Assembly (NCBI GenBank): GCA_018819285.1
Contig: JAHJQM010000057.1
Location: 1 to 40,374, forward strand
Source of the DNA: Candidatus Omnitrophota bacterium
Lineage (GTDB): Bacteria; Omnitrophota; Gorgyraeia; Gorgyraeales; Gorgyraeaceae
Length of the DNA: 40,374 bases
Reading direction: 5' to 3'
Below, one piece after another: positions 24,723 through 32,570 of the stretch (position 1 is its first letter; the number at the start of each line of letters is the position of its first letter). The position numbers were made by a program, and so were the translations under genes. Under the pieces are notes generated by a model, which saw only the letters and a program-made list of their open reading frames with translations, made no database searches and had not been told where the DNA came from.

Positions 24723-25787
24723 ATGTACGCAGTTATAATGGCAGGCGGCAAAGGCGAGCGGCTCTGGCCAAAGAGCACGCACGGTAAAGCAAAACATATG
24801 ATATCTCTTGGAACAAGAAATGTATTGATACAGGAGACTATAAATAGGCTGAAAGAAAAACTGCCTATAGAGCATATCTTTCTCGTAACCACCAAAGCTC
24901 AGTTTTCTAGCCTGAAGCCTTACATATCAAGCCTGAAAAAAGAAAATATCATATTGGAACCCTTTGGCAAAGATACAGCGCCTGCTATATGCCTTAGCAG
25001 TCTTATCCTGAAAAAAAGATTAGGAGATGTGACAATGGTGGTTCTGCCTGCAGACCATATAATAAAAAACACAAAGGCATTTTTTAAGGATTTAGTATTT
25101 GCTGAAAAGGTTGCGGAATCAGGGCCAAGTTTTTTAACCATAGGCATAAAGCCTAAATACCCGTCTGTAGGTTATGGGTATATAGAGACAGGCAAAAGAT
25201 TCAGGGGATATTGCCGTATAAAGAGATTTATCGAAAAGCCTAAAAAAGCAAAAGCCGAGGCGTTGTATAAAAATAAAAATTATTTATGGAACAGCGGCAT
25301 ATTTGTCTGGAAAGCAGGGTCTATATTAAGCATGATGAAAAAATACATGCCGGATTTGTATTACAGCCTTGAAGATACTTGCAGATTTGAAGGGAAGGCC
25401 GGTTATTCCATAATGCTCGAAAAAGAATATTCCAATCTTAATCCCATTTCCATAGATTACGCTATTATGGAACCTGTTTCAAAGAATGAGCATAATAGAA
25501 TATTTTGTATCAAAGCAGGTTTTGATTGGGTAGATATAGGATCATGGTCAAGCATTGAAGAGATATACGATAAAGATGAAGATGGAAATATTATACTTTC
25601 CAATTCTAGTATTATAGACGTCAAGGGCTCTATTATAATTGGCGACAAAAACCATAAAATAGGCGTCATAGGGCTTAAGGATATAATTATTGTGCAGACA
25701 AAATCAGGAACGCTTGTTTGCAATAAGAACAGGGCTCAGGAGGTAAAAGAGCTTGTCAAAAAATTTAAGGCGTTTGCAGCAAAATAA
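24723..25787 (+). CDS. manC: Mannose-1-phosphate guanylyltransferase
   Basis: A 354-residue nucleotidyltransferase that makes GDP-mannose. It carries the pyrophosphorylase signature AGGKGERLWPKS at residues 7-18, VVLPADHIIK, FIEKPKKAKAE, NSGIFVWKA and DWVDIGSWSS. It is the short, single-domain type without the fused isomerase domain. It may work with the phosphohexomutase at 28210. GGAGGATAATTT just upstream, within the trpA end, serves as the ribosome site. Confidence 0.92.
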   Translation: MYAVIMAGGKGERLWPKSTHGKAKHMISLGTRNVLIQETINRLKEKLPIEHIFLVTTKAQFSSLKPYISSLKKENIILEPFGKDTAPAICLSSLILKKRLGDVTMVVLPADHIIKNTKAFFKDLVFAEKVAESGPSFLTIGIKPKYPSVGYGYIETGKRFRGYCRIKRFIEKPKKAKAEALYKNKNYLWNSGIFVWKAGSILSMMKKYMPDLYYSLEDTCRFEGKAGYSIMLEKEYSNLNPISIDYAIMEPVSKNEHNRIFCIKAGFDWVDIGSWSSIEEIYDKDEDGNIILSNSSIIDVKGSIIIGDKNHKIGVIGLKDIIIVQTKSGTLVCNKNRAQEVKELVKKFKAFAAK

Positions 25788-25799
25788 TGCAGAGACAAT

Positions 25800-26225
25800 A
25801 TGAGAATACTGGCGCTTGACTTCGGAGAAAAACGTATAGGGGTTGCTGTAAGTGACGCGTTGAATATAATAGCGCAAGCGGTTGGGACAATAGAGCGTAA
25901 AGGCATAAAAAACGATTTAAAAAAGATACAGGATCTGGTGCAGGAATACAACGCATGCAGGCTGGTTGTAGGGCTTCCATTGAATATGGACGGCACAGAA
26001 GGCAAGAGCGCGAACCTTGCTATAGATTTCGTAAATGAAGTAAAGAAAGAAATCCAGATTGAAGTGGAGATGATAGATGAACGCCTCACAACTCGGCAGG
26101 GCGAGCGGATTTTTTTGGAAGCAGATATGTCCAGAAAAAAACGCAGGAAAAATTTAGATAAAATTGCAGCGCAATTAATATTGCAGAATTACTTAGACTT
26201 ACATGTACAAAAAGACAGAACTTAA
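25800..26225 (+). CDS. ruvX: Putative Holliday junction resolvase / pre-16S rRNA nuclease YqgF
   Basis: A 141-residue RNase H-fold protein with ALDFGEKRIGVAVSD at residues 4-18, VVGLPLNMDGTEG in the middle and the catalytic MIDERLTT near residue 90. Length and motif order are canonical. The family is thought to process the 5' end of 16S rRNA or resolve junctions. It overlaps the M16 peptidase gene by 23 bases. Confidence 0.95.
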   Translation: MRILALDFGEKRIGVAVSDALNIIAQAVGTIERKGIKNDLKKIQDLVQEYNACRLVVGLPLNMDGTEGKSANLAIDFVNEVKKEIQIEVEMIDERLTTRQGERIFLEADMSRKKRRKNLDKIAAQLILQNYLDLHVQKDRT

Positions 26226-27471
26226 TAATGGTTTAACGCTTGTAACGAACCATATGACTAATATGGAATCTATGGCTATAGGCATATGGATAAGGACGGG
26301 CTCTAGAAATGAAGACGAAAAAAATTCCGGGGTGTCTCATTTTCTGGAACACATGCTCTTTAAAGGCACTCCGTCAAGAAGCTGCAGAAAGCTGAAAGAA
26401 GAGATCGAAGGAAGAGGGGGCTCTTTAAACGGTTTTACATCAGAAGAGGTTTCATGTTTTCTGGCAAAGGTAAGTTTTAAGCACCAAGATATAGCCCTGG
26501 AAATTTTATCTGACATGGTCTTAAACGCAAGTATTGATGAGAAAGAGCTTGAGAGGGAACGCGGGGTTATAATAGAAGAGATAAAGATGTACCAGGACCT
26601 CCCTAATCACCATGTGCATGATATGCTGGCAGAGATTATGTGGCCTGGCAATTCTCTTGGTTTCCCTGTAGCCGGCAGCATAGATTCAACGGGATCTATT
26701 TTAAGAAAAGATATAGTTCAATACAGAAATACAAATTATATACCTGAGAACATAGTTATTGTCTTATGCGGTAATCTGGATCATGGCGCGATAGAATCAA
26801 GGCTTAAAAAAATATTCACCGGAGCCATAAAAGGGAAAATTAAACCTGTAGAGCCCTTCTGCAATAATCAATCAAAGCCTCGTATGAAGATTTTGTGTAA
26901 AGATACAAAGCAGGCGCATCTATGCATAGGCCTGCATTCTTTTGGAAAAAACCATAAAGATAGATTTGCCCTCGGCATTTTGCATATTATTTTAGGCGCA
27001 AATATGTCATCCAGGCTGTTTGAAAACATAAGAGAGAAAAAAGGACTTGCGTACGAAATTGGCGCAGAGGTTAAAAGGTATAATGAGACAGGCGCGTTTG
27101 TGGTGCACGCAGGCACAGAGCATAAAAAGGCCAGAGAGGCTATTGTATGCATATTGAAGGAGTTAAAAGGAATAAAAGAGAAATACGTTACAGCAGGCGA
27201 ATTAAAAAGGGCGAAGGAATTTTTTAAAGTCCAGCTTCTGATGGCGCTGGAAGATACGGTGGAGCATATGTTGTGGCTCGGAGATTATGCTACTTCTTTA
27301 AATAAGCTGCCAGATAGAGAAGGTATTATAAAAAAGGTGGAATCTGTTACAGTAGATGATATAAAGCGCGTTAGTCAGAGCATATTCAATAGCTCTGACC
27401 TGAACATAGCTGTGATAGGAGAGCTTGAGGACAGGGAGCAGAGAGAAATAGAAAAAGAGTTGGTATTATAA
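26203..27471 (+). CDS. M16 family zinc metallopeptidase
   Basis: A 422-residue processing-peptidase-like enzyme. The inverted zinc motif HFLEH lies in SHFLEHMLFKGT at about residues 46-57 and the third ligand in the glutamate-rich ERERGVIIEEIKMYQD about 75 residues later. The C-terminal half has the family glycine-rich region around NMSSRLFENIREKKGLAYEIGA. Such PqqL/YmxG-type proteins degrade peptides in the cytoplasm. The start overlaps ruvX by 23 bases. No signal peptide is visible. The substrate is not predictable. Confidence 0.93.
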   Translation: MYKKTELNNGLTLVTNHMTNMESMAIGIWIRTGSRNEDEKNSGVSHFLEHMLFKGTPSRSCRKLKEEIEGRGGSLNGFTSEEVSCFLAKVSFKHQDIALEILSDMVLNASIDEKELERERGVIIEEIKMYQDLPNHHVHDMLAEIMWPGNSLGFPVAGSIDSTGSILRKDIVQYRNTNYIPENIVIVLCGNLDHGAIESRLKKIFTGAIKGKIKPVEPFCNNQSKPRMKILCKDTKQAHLCIGLHSFGKNHKDRFALGILHIILGANMSSRLFENIREKKGLAYEIGAEVKRYNETGAFVVHAGTEHKKAREAIVCILKELKGIKEKYVTAGELKRAKEFFKVQLLMALEDTVEHMLWLGDYATSLNKLPDREGIIKKVESVTVDDIKRVSQSIFNSSDLNIAVIGELEDREQREIEKELVL

Positions 27472-27480
27472 GAGGTGCTT

Positions 27481-28191
27481 ATGAATAAAAAAATATTAAT
27501 AGCTCCGAGTTTATTGTCAGCTGATTTTTCAATTCTTAAGGATGAGATAAAGCGCATTGAAGATTCAGGCGCCGATATGATACACCTTGATGTAATGGAC
27601 GGGAATTTTGTCCCTAATATTACAATAGGGCCTTTGATAGTTGAGGCTGTAAGGAGATGCACTGATATGACGCTGGATGCGCATCTTATGATCGAAGAGC
27701 CGCATAAATTCATTAAAGACTTTGTAAAAGCAGGAAGCGATATCGTAACTATTCATGCTGAAGCTTATAGTATAGAGCATAGGTCAGAGAGAAGAGAGTT
27801 GAAAAAAGGGTCATCTAGAACTACTGATAAGATAGATGAGGCGGTCGTAAAAGAAGTGCTGGCGCAGATCAGGTCTTTTGGGAAAAAGGCAGGGATATCA
27901 TTAAATCCTGATTCGCCTTTATGCATAGAGGGTATATTAAAAGATGTGGATATGGTGTTATTTATGTCTGTTCATCCAGGGTTCGGCGGCCAGAGTTTTA
28001 TAGAAGATGTATTGCCAAAAATAAGGGCATTGAGAAAAATTTATAGTGGAGATATAGAAGTGGATGGCGGAATAAATGATAAAAACGCTAAAGCAGTTAT
28101 TGAAGCAGGCGCAAATATATTAGTGGCAGGTTCATATTTTTTTGGCGCAAAGGATAAGGTAGAAGCTGTAAAAAAATTACGAGCTGCATAG
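27481..28191 (+). CDS. rpe: Ribulose-phosphate 3-epimerase
   Basis: A 236-residue TIM-barrel epimerase that interconverts ribulose 5-phosphate and xylulose 5-phosphate. Motifs are IAPSLLSADF at residues 6-15, HLDVMDGNFVPN, DAHLMIEEP, SVHPGFGGQSF and DGGIN. An insertion of about 15 residues (RSERRELKKGSSRTT) follows the HAEA motif. I chose ATG 27481 over a GTG 6 bases upstream because AAGAGG precedes it and family alignment begins there. A pentose-phosphate enzyme agrees with the hexulose-phosphate synthase at 37672. Confidence 0.95.
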   Translation: MNKKILIAPSLLSADFSILKDEIKRIEDSGADMIHLDVMDGNFVPNITIGPLIVEAVRRCTDMTLDAHLMIEEPHKFIKDFVKAGSDIVTIHAEAYSIEHRSERRELKKGSSRTTDKIDEAVVKEVLAQIRSFGKKAGISLNPDSPLCIEGILKDVDMVLFMSVHPGFGGQSFIEDVLPKIRALRKIYSGDIEVDGGINDKNAKAVIEAGANILVAGSYFFGAKDKVEAVKKLRAA

Positions 28192-28209
28192 AAAGGAAAG
28201 GGCGATAAG

Positions 28210-29616
28210 ATGGGCATTAAATTTGGAACAGACGGTTGGAGGGCGATAATATCTCAGGATTTCACATTTGAAAACGTAAGAATAGCTTCGCAGGCAGTCG
28301 CAGACCATTTTAAAGCGAAGGATGTGGTTTTTGTGGTAGGTTATGACTGGAGATTTCTATCTGAGAAATACGCTGAACTCGCAGCAGAGGTACTTGCTGG
28401 CAACGGGATCAAAGTTTTGCTTTCGGATAAAGCTGTTCCTACCCCACTGGTAAGTTTTGCCATAAAAAATAAAAAATTATCAGGCGGCTTGATGCTGACA
28501 GCGAGTCATAACCCGCCTTATTATAACGGCCTGAAGATAAAAGCGCCTTACGCTGGCACTGCTGATGAAGGGATTACAAAGTCAGTGGAAGCGCTGCTGG
28601 CTAAAAATCCCGTGCAGTCCGTGGAATTTAAAAAAGGCATAGAATCAGGCATTATAGAGCTTGTAGATCTAAAAAAAGACTACATGAAATTTGCAAGGGC
28701 TTATGTTGATCTTAAGCATTTAAAAAATGCAAAAGTTAATGTGCTTGTTGATTGCATGCATGGCGTAGGAGATGGTTATATTCCTGAGATACTCAAAGGC
28801 ACAAAGATAAAAATTACCCAGATTAGAACAGGGAGGGATCCATTGTTCGGAGGAGTGAATCCAGAGCCTATTCCGAAAAACCTAGAGTTACCCTTCCGTA
28901 TAATGAAAGACAATAAAGCAAAATATGATATCTGTATAGTAAACGATGGAGATGCGGACAGGATAGGTGCGGTTATCCCAGGCGGAAGGTTTATGGGCGC
29001 AGGCCAGATAATGGCACTTTTGTTGCTTCATTTCGTAGAAGACAGATTTTGGAAAGGTGGAGTTGTAAAAACAGTTTCAAATACTACACTTATAGACCTT
29101 ATCGCTAAAAAATACAATCTAAAGCTTTACGAAACCCCTGTTGGGTTCAAGTATATATGCAGGCTCATGCTGGATGAAGACATTCTTATTGGCGGAGAAG
29201 AATCCGGCGGCATAGGCGTTAAAGACTATATGCCTGAAAGAGACGGCATGCTTCTTGGTGCGCTTCTTGTAGAAATGATAGCGCATAGAAAAAAAGGCAT
29301 CCTGGAAATAATAAAAGATGTTGAAAAAGAATACGGCGTATTTAGGTACCAGAGGATAGATATGGATTATCTCGACGAGAAAAAGAAAAAATTGATGGAG
29401 CTATTAAAGACTAACCCGCCAAAACAGGTTTGCGGCAAAGTTGTTAAGGAAATAAAATCTTTTGACGGCTATAAGTTTATAATGACAGATAACAGCTGGT
29501 TGATTTTGAGATTATCAGGAACTGAGCCAATCTTGAGGATATACGCGGAAGCCTCTAGCGAAAAAATATCCAAAGCATACCTGGATTTCGGAAAAAATCT
29601 AGCCCTCAGCATGTAA
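28210..29616 (+). CDS. Phosphoglucomutase/phosphomannomutase
   Basis: A 468-residue alpha-D-phosphohexomutase. The active-site serine lies in TASHNPPYYNGLKIK at about 97-111, the magnesium loop in NDGDADRIG, the sugar-specificity loop is GGEESGGIG, and the phosphate-binding loop is RLSGTEPILRIYAEA. It converts sugar 1- and 6-phosphates; glucose or mannose specificity cannot be decided, though ManC 3.5 kb upstream makes mannose plausible. A strong GAAAGGAAAGG precedes its ATG. The stop codon TAA (29614-29616) is the beginning of a 41-bp repeat. Confidence 0.93.
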   Translation: MGIKFGTDGWRAIISQDFTFENVRIASQAVADHFKAKDVVFVVGYDWRFLSEKYAELAAEVLAGNGIKVLLSDKAVPTPLVSFAIKNKKLSGGLMLTASHNPPYYNGLKIKAPYAGTADEGITKSVEALLAKNPVQSVEFKKGIESGIIELVDLKKDYMKFARAYVDLKHLKNAKVNVLVDCMHGVGDGYIPEILKGTKIKITQIRTGRDPLFGGVNPEPIPKNLELPFRIMKDNKAKYDICIVNDGDADRIGAVIPGGRFMGAGQIMALLLLHFVEDRFWKGGVVKTVSNTTLIDLIAKKYNLKLYETPVGFKYICRLMLDEDILIGGEESGGIGVKDYMPERDGMLLGALLVEMIAHRKKGILEIIKDVEKEYGVFRYQRIDMDYLDEKKKKLMELLKTNPPKQVCGKVVKEIKSFDGYKFIMTDNSWLILRLSGTEPILRIYAEASSEKISKAYLDFGKNLALSM

Positions 29617-29653
29617 CTCTACAATGCGTGCCTGGCACTATTTGTAAAGTTAG
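29613..29653. repeat. 41-bp palindromic repeat, copy 2 (overlaps a stop codon)
   Basis: It aligns to 37189-37229 with substitutions but the same length, with inner GTGCCTGGCAC and the 3' arm TTGTAAAGTTAG intact. Bases 2-4 of the repeat are the TAA of the phosphohexomutase gene. The repeat ends 23 bases before lepA. Confidence 0.82.
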
Positions 29654-29676
29654 CGAGATTTTAAAATTTTAAACAT

Positions 29677-31470
29677 ATGGATAAGAGTAAGATAAGGAAT
29701 TTTTGTATTATCGCGCATATAGATCATGGCAAGTCTACGCTTGCTGATAGATTACTTCAGTTTACCAACACTGTAAATAAAAGGCAGTTCAGAGAGCAGT
29801 TGTTGGATGATATGGATCTGGAGCGGGAACGCGGGATTACTATCAAAGCAAGCGCTGTAAGGATGTCGTATAAGGCAGTTAGCGGCGATATTTATGAATT
29901 AAATCTTATTGATACGCCAGGCCATGTTGACTTTAGCTATGAGGTTTCAAAATCTTTATCAGCCTGCGAGGGCGCAGTGCTTCTTGTAGATGCAGCACAA
30001 GGCGTAGAAGCTCAGACAGTTGCAAACTTGCAGCACGCACTTGATAAAAAACTAACCATAATCCCAGTTATAAATAAAATTGATTTGCAGAACGCAGATC
30101 CTGAAAGAGTCAAGAATGAGATAAAAGGCATCTTGAAGGTTGAGGATGATGAAATACTGCTCACTAGCGCTAAAGAAGGCACTGGGACTGAGGAGCTACT
30201 TGAAAGAATAATAAGGGATGTGCCTCCGCCGAGCGGCAGCAAAGACGAGACGCTCCAGGCTTTGTTATTTGATTCAGCGTATGATACTTATAGAGGAGTA
30301 ATAGTTTACGTAAGGGTTGTAAACGGTATAATTAGAAAAGGCATGAACATACTTATGATGTCCAGTTCTAAAAAATACGAGGTTCAGGATGTCGGTATAT
30401 TCAGGCCTCAGATGGAACCTGTGGATAGCCTTTCATGCGGAGAGGTTGGCTATGCTATCTGCCAGATAAAAGAAGCTAAAGATGTAAAAAACGGGGATAC
30501 TATTACTGATGCCAAGCGGCCGGCAGACAAGCCTTTAATTGGATATAAACAGCTCAAGTGCATGGTGTTTTGCGGCATCTATCCTGTTAATGCAAAGGAT
30601 TTTGATTTTCTCAAAAATGCCATTGAAAAATTAGAATTAAGCGATTCGTCATTTATATATGAACCTGAAAATTCTCCGTCGTTAGGTTTTGGCTATAGGG
30701 CTGGGTTTCTAGGACTTTTGCACATGGAGATAGTCCAGGAAAGATTAGAAAGAGAGTATGACCTGAACCTTGTTATTACTACGCCGAGCGTTGTTTACAG
30801 GGTTAAAGACAAAAAGGGGAAAATCATAGAAGTTGACAATCCCAGTAAGTTGCTGGAACCTCAGAACATAGACGAGATTTCAGAGCCATTCGCAGCTACT
30901 TACATAATGGTGCCGCAGGATACATTGAGCATGGTTATTGAATTTGCAAAATCAAGGCGCGGAGAATACAAATCAACAGAATATATTTCTCAGGAAAAGA
31001 TAAAACTTATTTTTCAAATGCCGCTGTCTGAACTTATAGTTGATTTTTATGACAAGATAAAATCAATGACAAGGGGCTATGGTTCTCTGGATTACGAAGT
31101 AAGCGAATACCGGCCAGGAAGCCTTGTAAAACTTGATATATTGATAAACGGCGATCATTGCGATGCGCTTTCATCAATTGTTCATAAGGAGAAAGCTCAA
31201 CATAGAGGCAGGATACTTGCGGCGAAGCTCAAAGAGCTTATCCCGAGGCAGATGTTTGAAGTTGCAATACAGGCAGCCATAGGAAACAATGTGGTGGCAA
31301 GGGAAACAGTTAGAGCGATGGGTAAGAATGTAACTGCAAAATGTTACGGCGGAGATATTTCTAGAAAACGCAAACTCTGGGAAAAACAAAAAGAGGGAAA
31401 GAAAAGAATGAAGCAATTCGGAAAAGTGCAGATACCGCAAGAGGCATTTTTAGCTGTCTTAAAAATTTAA
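29677..31470 (+). CDS. lepA: Elongation factor 4 (LepA)
   Basis: A 597-residue translational GTPase. G motifs are AHIDHGKSTLADRL at residues 13-26, DTPGHVDFSYEV and NKIDL. The LepA-specific C-terminal domain is present (GDHCDALSSIVHKEKA, KCYGGDISRKRKLWEKQKEGKKRMKQ split by the family loop). It back-translocates or remodels stalled ribosomes. No convincing Shine-Dalgarno is seen before the ATG (ATTTTAAACAT). lepB follows 14 bases after its stop, the classic lepA-lepB pairing. Confidence 0.98.
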   Translation: MDKSKIRNFCIIAHIDHGKSTLADRLLQFTNTVNKRQFREQLLDDMDLERERGITIKASAVRMSYKAVSGDIYELNLIDTPGHVDFSYEVSKSLSACEGAVLLVDAAQGVEAQTVANLQHALDKKLTIIPVINKIDLQNADPERVKNEIKGILKVEDDEILLTSAKEGTGTEELLERIIRDVPPPSGSKDETLQALLFDSAYDTYRGVIVYVRVVNGIIRKGMNILMMSSSKKYEVQDVGIFRPQMEPVDSLSCGEVGYAICQIKEAKDVKNGDTITDAKRPADKPLIGYKQLKCMVFCGIYPVNAKDFDFLKNAIEKLELSDSSFIYEPENSPSLGFGYRAGFLGLLHMEIVQERLEREYDLNLVITTPSVVYRVKDKKGKIIEVDNPSKLLEPQNIDEISEPFAATYIMVPQDTLSMVIEFAKSRRGEYKSTEYISQEKIKLIFQMPLSELIVDFYDKIKSMTRGYGSLDYEVSEYRPGSLVKLDILINGDHCDALSSIVHKEKAQHRGRILAAKLKELIPRQMFEVAIQAAIGNNVVARETVRAMGKNVTAKCYGGDISRKRKLWEKQKEGKKRMKQFGKVQIPQEAFLAVLKI

Positions 31471-31484
31471 GAAAGGAAACCTAA

Positions 31485-32027
31485 ATGAATGATAAGATGC
31501 GTTATTTGATGAAAGAATGGGTTGAGCCTATAGTTATAGCTGTTGTCCTGGCGTTAATAATAAGGACATTCGTGGTGCAGGCATTTAAGATACCCACAGG
31601 TTCTATGAGACCCACTTTGATAGAAGGCGACAGGATTCTCGTTAGCAAATTTATATATAAATTCAGAGAGCCAAAAAGAGGGGACGTGATCGTATTTATC
31701 TCTCCAGAGGATAAGAAAAAGGATTTTATAAAAAGGCTTGTTGGCTTGCCAAACGAGAATATTCAGATTTCGAACGGCGAGATTCTGATTAATAATAAGC
31801 CTGCAGAAGAAAACTCCCCGTTAAAAAAACAGCATTACTACAATAGAGGGGAATTTGGCGCAGAAGGACAAAGCGTTACAGTTCCCAATGACGCCTATTT
31901 TGCGCTCGGAGACAATAGTATCTCCAGCCGTGACTCTAGATACTGGGGTTTTGTGCCTAAAAAGTATCTGCTAGGCAAGGCATTTTTAATCTATTGGCCG
32001 CCTAACAGAATGAGATTAATTAAGTAG
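31485..32027 (+). CDS. lepB: Signal peptidase I
   Basis: A 180-residue membrane serine protease that removes Sec signal peptides. One N-terminal transmembrane segment lies at about 15-33, followed by catalytic Ser40 in IPTGSMRPTL and Lys83 in FIKRLVGLP; box E is ALGDNSISSRDSRYWGFV. Length is typical of Gram-positive-like short forms. It is coupled to lepA with GAAAGGAAA before the ATG. It is the likely processing enzyme for the exported proteins at 17392-22508. Confidence 0.97.
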   Translation: MNDKMRYLMKEWVEPIVIAVVLALIIRTFVVQAFKIPTGSMRPTLIEGDRILVSKFIYKFREPKRGDVIVFISPEDKKKDFIKRLVGLPNENIQISNGEILINNKPAEENSPLKKQHYYNRGEFGAEGQSVTVPNDAYFALGDNSISSRDSRYWGFVPKKYLLGKAFLIYWPPNRMRLIK

Positions 32028-32043
32028 GCAAGACGTTACCTGC

Positions 32044-32082
32044 CCAAGTTGACACTCTAACAATGTCAGAGTGTCAACTTGG
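32044..32082. repeat. 35-bp palindromic repeat, copy 4 (extends to 39 bp)
   Basis: The same family as 3670-3704; the core is 32046-32080 and two flanking C-G pairs lengthen the palindrome. Its central bases resemble the reverse complement of copies 1 and 2, so it appears to be inserted in the opposite orientation. It lies between lepB and the lipoprotein gene. Confidence 0.86.
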
Positions 32083-32115
32083 ATTTGCAGTTTCTGCCTG
32101 AACGGAAGATTTCGC

Positions 32116-32143
32116 TTGATTAGTTATTAAAGAATGTTATAAT
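32116..32143 (+). promoter_or_regulatory. Promoter of the lipoprotein gene
   Basis: TTGATT at 32116-32121, a 16-base spacer and TATAAT at 32138-32143. A strong AGGAGGGAG follows at 32152-32160, 5 bases before the ATG at 32166. Confidence 0.65.
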
Positions 32144-32165
32144 TTTAGGTCAGGAGGGAGAAAAT

Positions 32166-32468
32166 ATGAAAAAATATACAGTAGTGGTATTATTGTTGGT
32201 ATTGGTTATGGTAGCGGGCTGCACAAGTACACAGAAAGGCGCAGGTATTGGCACTCTGATAGGCGCAGGAGCAGGTGCTATCATAGGTCACCAGTCAGGC
32301 CATGCAGCTGAAGGCGCCTTGATAGGCGGTGCTGCGGGAGCAGGAGGCGGGGCATTAATAGGCAATGCAATGGATTCCAAATTTTGCCCTGTTTGCGGAA
32401 AACAGTTCGGATCAGATGTGCAATATTGCCCGGCAGACGGAACAGAGTTAAAGGTTATACAAAAATAA
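32166..32468 (+). CDS. Glycine-zipper lipoprotein with C-terminal zinc-ribbon-like motif
   Basis: A 100-residue protein. Residues 1-17 are a lipoprotein signal (MKKY, hydrophobic core, VAGC with the lipid cysteine at about 18-19). Residues about 25-68 are a glycine zipper (GAGIGTLIGAGAGAIIG and GALIGGAAGAGGGALIG), as in SlyB/OmpA-like lipoproteins that insert in membranes. The last 30 residues hold FCPVCGKQFGSDVQYCP, a CxxC...C zinc-ribbon-like motif rarely seen outside the cytoplasm. Its own promoter and a strong terminator make it a single-gene unit. Role unknown; an envelope stabiliser is possible. Confidence 0.85.
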   Translation: MKKYTVVVLLLVLVMVAGCTSTQKGAGIGTLIGAGAGAIIGHQSGHAAEGALIGGAAGAGGGALIGNAMDSKFCPVCGKQFGSDVQYCPADGTELKVIQK

Positions 32469-32486
32469 GCTTGTTTTAACTATTCT

Positions 32487-32530
32487 AACCGCGTAGGTTG
32501 TCTACGACAACCTACGCGGTTTTTTATTTT
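32487..32530 (+). terminator. Rho-independent terminator
   Basis: A perfect 15-bp stem (32487-32501 with 32507-32521, AACCGCGTAGGTTGT and complement) with a CTACG loop, followed by T's through 32525. It ends the lipoprotein unit and directly precedes the -35 box of the next promoter at 32532. Confidence 0.93.
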
Positions 32531-32531
32531 A

Positions 32532-32560
32532 TTGACCATATGTATATGGCATGTTAAAAT
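32532..32560 (+). promoter_or_regulatory. Promoter of the acsV-like operon
   Basis: TTGACC at 32532-32537 and TAAAAT at 32555-32560 with a 17-base spacer. The start site would be near 32567, only about 4 bases before the ATG at 32571, so the transcript would be close to leaderless. Confidence 0.6.
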
Positions 32561-32570
32561 TAGGTCTTAT

